Assembly: GCF_002893625.1 (NCBI RefSeq)
Contig: NZ_PKMZ01000008.1
Coordinates: 89,944-153,943, forward strand
Length of the DNA stretch: 64,000 nt
Origin: Mangrovicella endophytica
Lineage (GTDB): Bacteria; Pseudomonadota; Alphaproteobacteria; Rhizobiales; Rhizobiaceae
Reading direction: 5' to 3'
The notes under the pieces are model-generated. The model was not told the origin of the DNA. It made no database searches and worked only from the letters and a program-made list of their open reading frames with translations. This document shows, piece by piece, positions 58,971 to 64,000 of the stretch (the stretch's first letter is position 1; each line of letters opens with the position of its first letter). The position numbers and the translations under genes were made by a program.

Positions 58971-60200
58971 ATGAGCAAATCGGGAGTGCCATCACAGGGT
59001 GCGAAGGTCGACCTGTCAACGCAGTCGGTCAAAGCGCACCATCGTCTGATCGGCCTGGAGGCGGGACGTTTCTATGCAGCGGCATTGATCGTCTTCTTCC
59101 ACACCGTGCGCATGCCGAAGCTCGAGGTCGGCCCTTACCTTACCTTCATCCCCAACAATTTCGGCATCGGCGTCCCGCTTTTCTTCGTGATCAGCGCCTT
59201 CGGCCTATGCATCGGGTACTCGAACCGTCTGCGGACGGCAGACGAGATCAGCACGTATGCGAACAGGCGCTTCTTCCGCATCGCTCCGCTGTTCTATTTT
59301 ATGCTGCTATACTACTCAGTCTATCTATACTTCGAATTCGGCAAAACGCCGGATGTGGTGCAGATCATCGTCTCCGCCCTGTTCATCTTTAACGTCATAC
59401 CACAGCATACCGGTGGTCTCGTCTGGGCGTCATGGTCGATCGGTGTGGAGATGATGTTCTATCTCCTTCTGCCGATGATTCTCATCGCGGTTAATTCGCT
59501 CCGAAGTGCCGTTGTTTTTGCGCTGATCACCATCTTCCTAGCGCAGCTCTGGCGCTCTGGCTCGAAGGATTTCGCGGGCCTCTCGGCTAATTTTGCGCAG
59601 TTTTTCATCCTGTCCTACCTTTTCTACTTCGGTTTCGGCGTTGTACTGTTCTTCTTATGGGTGCGGTGGCGGGGCCGCATCAGTGAAGCGGTGGCGAACC
59701 TGATCCTGGTGGCCGGCATCGGTATCGTCGCTGCGGTGCCGCTGTTTGCTGCACATCTCCTCAGCGTCATCGTCTGGAGGATGCTGCCTTACATCCCCTC
59801 GCTCGATCAGTCGCTACCCGCTAAGCTGTTGATGGCGACTGGACTGTCGTTCGTCGTTTTCGGTCTGGCAACGGGCGGGGGAGGCTTCCTAGTCAACCGC
59901 CTGACCACAGCGCTCGGACGCGCGAGCTTCAGCCTCTACCTCTGGCATCCAGCCATCATTGGCCTACTGTCGGATGGATCGAGAGGTGGGCTCTTTGCCA
60001 AGATCACTGCCCGAACCTCGCCGGAGATGGGTCTTCTTCTGTGCTCTGGGCTGACTTGGGCAATCCTGATCCCGCTGTCGCTTCTCACCTTCCGCTTCAT
60101 CGAGGTGCCGGGTATGAACGCGGCCAAGCACTATGATCGGTGGCGCGCCAATCGCAGCAAGGCAGCGGAGGCGGGGGAGTTGGTCCGGATTACTCCCTGA
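58971..60200 (+). CDS. OafA/YrhL-type acyltransferase
   Basis: 409 residues with about ten membrane helices. Family hallmarks: LEAGRFYAAALIVFFHT (HxxR-like acyl site region), PLFFVISAFGLCIGY, a YANRRFFRIAPLFY segment and SFSLYLWHP. It adds acetyl or other acyl groups to exported polysaccharides. It ends convergent with the secretion adaptor gene, overlapping its last codons by 11 bases. Confidence 0.9.
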   Translation: MSKSGVPSQGAKVDLSTQSVKAHHRLIGLEAGRFYAAALIVFFHTVRMPKLEVGPYLTFIPNNFGIGVPLFFVISAFGLCIGYSNRLRTADEISTYANRRFFRIAPLFYFMLLYYSVYLYFEFGKTPDVVQIIVSALFIFNVIPQHTGGLVWASWSIGVEMMFYLLLPMILIAVNSLRSAVVFALITIFLAQLWRSGSKDFAGLSANFAQFFILSYLFYFGFGVVLFFLWVRWRGRISEAVANLILVAGIGIVAAVPLFAAHLLSVIVWRMLPYIPSLDQSLPAKLLMATGLSFVVFGLATGGGGFLVNRLTTALGRASFSLYLWHPAIIGLLSDGSRGGLFAKITARTSPEMGLLLCSGLTWAILIPLSLLTFRFIEVPGMNAAKHYDRWRANRSKAAEAGELVRITP

Positions 60201-61533
60201 ACGCCCGTGCCAGCTGGTCGGTCAGCGGCTTCATCAGATAGGACCAGACGCCCCTCTCGCCCGTTTGGATGTAGACCTCGGCCGGCATGCCCGGCAGAAG
60301 GCGCTGTGATGCCTTGAGGCAGTCGGCGGCGTCGTTGAAGTCGATCCGGGCTTCGTAGAACACCGTCTTGTAGTCCGGATCCTTGATGAGATCGGCCGAG
60401 ACATGCCGGACGTGTCCGTCGCATTCCGGAGTCGTGTTCCGATCGAAGGCGGAGAAGCGAATGCTGACGGGCTGCCCCGGCGCGACGTCGTCGATGCTCG
60501 ACGTTGCGATGCGTGCTTCGATGGAGAGCGCATCGCTGGCCGGTACGATCTCCATCAGCGTTTCGCCCGGAGCAACGATGCCACCCACGGTGTGGACGGC
60601 AAGCTGCTGCACGATGCCATCCTGAGGCGCGCGGATCGTGGCGCGTGCCAGCTGATCATCGGCGATCTGCTTGCGCTCAACGAGTTCCAGAAGCGTCGTC
60701 TCCGTTTCCCGCAGGTCGGTGTTGACCTCCTTGCGCATCTCCTCGCCGAGTTGAAGCTGCTGCAGCCGCGTCTCGCTGATCCGCCCCTCGATTTCGGCAA
60801 CCGCGGCGATCAGGCGTCCCGCTTCGCCGCGCAGACGCGTCGCCTCGATGCGCAGGGAACTCACCCGCTCCAGCGGCATGAGCTTGCGCCGGTACAACGA
60901 CTCCACGGTGGCAAGATCGCTATCGACCTGACGAAGCGACTCGTCCGTCGCCTGCTTCTGCGCATTCAGCCCGACGATCTGATCCTGGTACTGGCGCTCG
61001 CGCGTCGCCAGCTGGGCCTCTTTCCCGGCGGTGGATCGCCTGCGGCTGTCCAGAAGCGCCCGCTCACCCGTCAGCAACGCCATCAGTCCGGGTTCCGAAG
61101 CGCGTTGCGCCATGGCGGGCTGCAGAGTGATGGACGATGCTCCGGTGGCCTCCGCAAGCAGGCGGGCCTTCCGGACGGCGGCGGCATCGAGCTGCTGGCT
61201 GACGATCTGCAGGTTGGCCCGGGTAACCGTTTCATCCAGCCGGGCCAGGACCTGTCCTGCTCTGACCCTATCGCCATCATGGACCAGAATGGTCCCGACG
61301 ATGCCGCCGGTCTGGTGCTGCACCTTCTTCACATTGCTCTCGACGACGACCGTTCCTGCCGAAACCACGGCGCCCGCCAGTGACGTCGTGCCTGCCCAGC
61401 CGCCGAGCCCACAGAGCAGCAGCAGCGTGACGCCGCCTCCGAGAAGGCAGGTGCCACGAATGCCATCTCTCGCCTGCACCGGAGCATTGCTGGACGAGGT
61501 GAGGGTGGTGGCGTTCATGTCAGCGTCGCTCAT
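60190..61533 (-). CDS. HlyD-type adaptor of type I secretion (PrsE-like)
   Basis: 447 residues. One N-terminal transmembrane helix (GVTLLLLCGLGGWAG), a biotinyl-lipoyl-like segment (VQHQTGGIVGTILVHDGDRV), a long helical hairpin, a second lipoyl half (APQDGIVQQLAVHTVGGIV) and a C-terminal barrel. This is the membrane-fusion protein that joins the ABC exporter to TolC. ATG at 61533 or 61518 is possible. It follows the ABC gene, overlapping or one base apart. In rhizobia such pairs export RTX adhesins and glycanases. Confidence 0.92.
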   Translation of the reverse strand: MSDADMNATTLTSSSNAPVQARDGIRGTCLLGGGVTLLLLCGLGGWAGTTSLAGAVVSAGTVVVESNVKKVQHQTGGIVGTILVHDGDRVRAGQVLARLDETVTRANLQIVSQQLDAAAVRKARLLAEATGASSITLQPAMAQRASEPGLMALLTGERALLDSRRRSTAGKEAQLATRERQYQDQIVGLNAQKQATDESLRQVDSDLATVESLYRRKLMPLERVSSLRIEATRLRGEAGRLIAAVAEIEGRISETRLQQLQLGEEMRKEVNTDLRETETTLLELVERKQIADDQLARATIRAPQDGIVQQLAVHTVGGIVAPGETLMEIVPASDALSIEARIATSSIDDVAPGQPVSIRFSAFDRNTTPECDGHVRHVSADLIKDPDYKTVFYEARIDFNDAADCLKASQRLLPGMPAEVYIQTGERGVWSYLMKPLTDQLARAFRE

Positions 61534-63313
61534 GCAGCGGCACGACGACCTGAGCCCGGTCGTCGCCAAGCGGCGCGGCCGCAGCCGAGGATGCCGTCGC
61601 GGCGTTCGCGGCGGCCGGCACAGGGCGGATGATCCTGGCGAGGACCTCGTCACGCGGGCCGAAGGCCTGCATCGTTCCATCGACCATGAAAAGAAGATGA
61701 TCGAGACCTGCCAGTGCGGACGGTCTGTGCGCGACCACGACAACGATGCCGCCACGTTGACGGACGCTGGCGATGGCCTTCGACAGTGCCGCCTCGCCAT
61801 CGCCGTCGAGGTTGGAGTTCGGCTCGTCGAGAACCACCAGGAACGGATCGCCATAGAGCGCGCGTGCTATGCCGACGAGCTGACGCTGGCCGGCGGACAG
61901 CGCGACGCCTTCCTCGCCGATACGCGTTTGAAAGCCCTGTGGCAGACGCAGGATCATCGGCAGGATGCCGGCGGCCTGGGCTGCCGCCTGAACGGCGGAT
62001 GGCGTCGCCGCCTCGTCGAACCGGCTGATATTGTCGGCGACCGAGCCGTCGAAGAGTTCGATGTCCTGCGGCAGATAGCCGATGTGACGCCCGAGCGCGT
62101 CCGGATCCCACTGATCGAGTGCCGCATCGTCAAGACGCACCTTGCCGCGGGCCGGTGCCCAGGCGCCGACGAGCGCACGCGCCAGTGTCGACTTTCCGGA
62201 GCCGCTTGCGCCGACAATCCCAAGGCCGCTGCCCGCAGACAGGGTGAAGCCGATGTTCTGGATCAGCACTTTCTGCTGACCAGGAGCGGCAACGCTCAGT
62301 GTTTCGACACTGAGCGTGCGTTTGGGTGCGGGAAGTACCGTCGTTGGGTGATGTGCCATGGGCACGGCGAGCAGACGCTTCAGCCGCGCATAGCTTTGCC
62401 GTGCATTGACGAAGCTACGCCAGCTGCTGATCGCTGTATCAACCGGCGCCAAAGCCCGCGACAGCATGATCGAGGAGGCAATGATGACGCCGGCCGACGC
62501 TTCGTTCTCGATCACCAGGTAGGCGCCGAGGCCCAGCATCAGCGACTGCAGCATCATCCTCAGCGTGCGCGACAGGGTGCCGGTCGATGCGACGACGTCC
62601 GATATGCGACGTTGATCAGCCAGGAACGTGCGGCTCTGCGAAGCCCACCGCTCCGACAGCCGCGCGCCGAGGCCCATCGCCTGCACGACTTCGGCGTTGC
62701 GGCGGGCGGCATCCGCCTGGATCTTGCGAGCCACCATGGCCTCTGTGGCGCGCCGTGCTGGTGCACGTGACAGGAGATCCGCGATCACCGTGGCTGCGAC
62801 GCTGACGAGCGCACCGAGAGTTGCAAGCACGCCCAGCATCGGATGCAGCATGTAGATGAGCAGGAGATAAAAGGGCAGCCAGGGCAGGTCGAAGAAGGCC
62901 GAGGGACCTGAGCCGGACATGAAGCTGCGGATCTGGTCGAGATCCGACGTCGGCTGCATCCGGGCTTCGTCGAGGCCACTACGAAGTGGAAGAACAAGCG
63001 AAAGCCTGAAGACCAGCGCATGCAGCTGCTGGTCGAAGCGGTTGCCGATGCGCACCAGAAGCCGGAGGCGGACGAAGTCGAGGAGGCCGAAGGCCAGGTA
63101 AAGACCGACGACCATGATCGTCAGTGCCACAAGGGTCGGGATGCTGCGCGACGGCAGAACCCGGTCGTAGACCTGCAGCATGTAGAGCGAGCCTGTCAGG
63201 CCGAGCACATTGAGCACGGCCGAGAACAGACAGACCGCCACCAGAGGCCCGGCACAGCTGCGCAAAGCGGTGCCGAGCACATCCCGATGGCCATGCTCGG
63301 GCAGGGCACGCAT
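61520..63313 (-). CDS. Type I secretion permease/ATPase (PrsD-like)
   Basis: 597 residues. Six-helix membrane domain in the first 300 residues, then an ABC ATPase: GIVGASGSGKSTLAR, signature ALSAGQRQLVGIARAL, VVLDEPNSNLD. This is the exporter of C-terminal-signal RTX proteins. The ATG at 63313 has AGGAG about 8 bases upstream. It is probably in one operon with the adaptor and, 86 bases upstream, the RTX protein gene, its likely cargo. Confidence 0.93.
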   Translation of the reverse strand: MRALPEHGHRDVLGTALRSCAGPLVAVCLFSAVLNVLGLTGSLYMLQVYDRVLPSRSIPTLVALTIMVVGLYLAFGLLDFVRLRLLVRIGNRFDQQLHALVFRLSLVLPLRSGLDEARMQPTSDLDQIRSFMSGSGPSAFFDLPWLPFYLLLIYMLHPMLGVLATLGALVSVAATVIADLLSRAPARRATEAMVARKIQADAARRNAEVVQAMGLGARLSERWASQSRTFLADQRRISDVVASTGTLSRTLRMMLQSLMLGLGAYLVIENEASAGVIIASSIMLSRALAPVDTAISSWRSFVNARQSYARLKRLLAVPMAHHPTTVLPAPKRTLSVETLSVAAPGQQKVLIQNIGFTLSAGSGLGIVGASGSGKSTLARALVGAWAPARGKVRLDDAALDQWDPDALGRHIGYLPQDIELFDGSVADNISRFDEAATPSAVQAAAQAAGILPMILRLPQGFQTRIGEEGVALSAGQRQLVGIARALYGDPFLVVLDEPNSNLDGDGEAALSKAIASVRQRGGIVVVVAHRPSALAGLDHLLFMVDGTMQAFGPRDEVLARIIRPVPAAANAATASSAAAAPLGDDRAQVVVPLHERR

Positions 63314-63399
63314 CAAGGGAACTCTCCTCGGTCGCTACAACGACCGGAATGAAGGGACGTCGGTAATTCGGTCGACGAAGACCGACGATCAATTGCCGC

Positions 63400-64000
63400 T
63401 CAGACCACGTAGAAGTCGTTGTTGGTCATCGCGAGACCAGTGCCGAGGGTGGCAAACTGGACTGCAGCGCCGGCTCCGTTGCCATCGACATCGTAGCTGA
63501 GCGCGCCCGTGACGGAGTTGTAGATGATGTGCTGGGCCGCGGTGGTGGCGGCTGCGCCGATCACGAAGGCAGCCGCGGCCAGCGGCCCTTCGGTCGCAAG
63601 TGCCGTGAAGATGCTGTTTTGCAGGAAAATGGTGTCGTCCGGGACGGAGAAATCGGTAATTGTGTCGACGTTGCCGGCACCGGGCGCAGTGTTGAAGAAG
63701 AAGATGTCAGCACCCCCGCCGCCGGTGAGCGTGTCCATGCCGAAGCCGCCGGCAAGGGTATTGGCGGAGTCATTGCCGATGAGCGTGTTGCCGAGGCCGT
63801 TGCCCGTGACGCTGACCGCTCCGGTGCCGGTCAGACGCGCGGCCTCGATCGCGCCTTTGAAGTGGAGCGTATCGGCAAAATTGATGGACAGGTTCGACCA
63901 GACGACATCGAAGCCACTGGAGCCGGCGGCGCTCTCGTCGACAACGTCGCCGACATTGTCGACATAGTAGCGGTCGCTGCCGCCGAGGCCCTGCATGGTA
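63400..64000 (-). CDS. RTX-type calcium-binding protein, C-terminal part
   Basis: About 200 residues of the C-terminus; the N-terminus lies beyond the right edge. RTX nonapeptide-like repeats with the GG.G.D.L pattern are seen in TLAGGFGMDTLTGGGGADIF. The terminal 100 residues end FYVV, a weakly hydrophobic tail of the kind recognised by type I exporters. The likely cargo of the PrsDE-type exporter downstream. Whether it is an adhesin, enzyme or toxin depends on the missing part. Confidence 0.85.
   Translation of the reverse strand, partial: TMQGLGGSDRYYVDNVGDVVDESAAGSSGFDVVWSNLSINFADTLHFKGAIEAARLTGTGAVSVTGNGLGNTLIGNDSANTLAGGFGMDTLTGGGGADIFFFNTAPGAGNVDTITDFSVPDDTIFLQNSIFTALATEGPLAAAAFVIGAAATTAAQHIIYNSVTGALSYDVDGNGAGAAVQFATLGTGLAMTNNDFYVV

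Noticed and set aside
58823..59032. A 69-codon minus-strand frame at the start of the acyltransferase gene
   Set aside because: No similarity, overlaps the acyltransferase N-terminus and the intergenic gap.

Overview
The window looks like chromosomal DNA of a high-G+C alphaproteobacterium, most likely order Hyphomicrobiales (Rhizobiales). The reasons are the neighbourhoods acnA / ccmABCDG / yciB / ftsY / mtaB / dapF and ffh / chorismate mutase / rpsP / rimM / trmD, a DUF2794 gene, a fused cysNC and PrsDE-type secretion genes. I cannot name a genus from the sequence alone. I saw no rRNA, tRNA, CRISPR array, insertion sequence or phage gene.

Left part (1-23 kb), mostly housekeeping: the end of a lipoprotein-type ABC permease, a Bax-inhibitor-1 membrane protein, an acetyltransferase, a YihY membrane protein, a cystine-type amino-acid ABC transporter, a DUF1223 protein, aconitase acnA, and the cytochrome c maturation operon ccmA-B-C-D-G. 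A brnTA toxin-antitoxin pair on the opposite strand splits that operon between ccmB and ccmC. A second pair (tacAT type) lies just after ccmG. Next come a DUF533 protein, yciB, ftsY, mtaB and dapF. ftsY is in two reading frames joined at a run of nine A residues.

Middle part (23-46 kb): a stand-alone lanthanide-type (XoxF-like) PQQ alcohol dehydrogenase; a phosphohydrolase / beta-lactamase-fold pair; an EamA exporter; a dinB-tetR operon with a perfect 19-bp operator; an aldo/keto reductase; a soluble PAS chemoreceptor; ffh with chorismate mutase and rpsP; a tandem-PAS diguanylate cyclase placed between rpsP and rimM-trmD; a membrane diguanylate cyclase; and sdhCDA-B, with a secreted hypothetical gene between sdhA and sdhB.

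Right part (46-64 kb), the most distinctive: cysD, cysNC and cysQ make PAPS and recycle PAP. They are followed at once by a 1745-residue protein that fuses a sulfotransferase, a long coiled coil, a beta-rich segment, a WbsX/GH99-like domain, a GT4 and a GT2 glycosyltransferase. A sugar-nucleotide epimerase, a methyltransferase, a second sulfotransferase and an OafA-type acyltransferase come next, then a type I secretion ABC/adaptor pair (PrsD/PrsE type) and the end of an RTX calcium-binding protein. I read this as a locus for a sulfated, acylated surface polysaccharide with its own PAPS supply, beside a secretion system for an RTX protein. A LuxR-type DNA-binding protein with no sensor domain is divergent from cysD and may regulate it.
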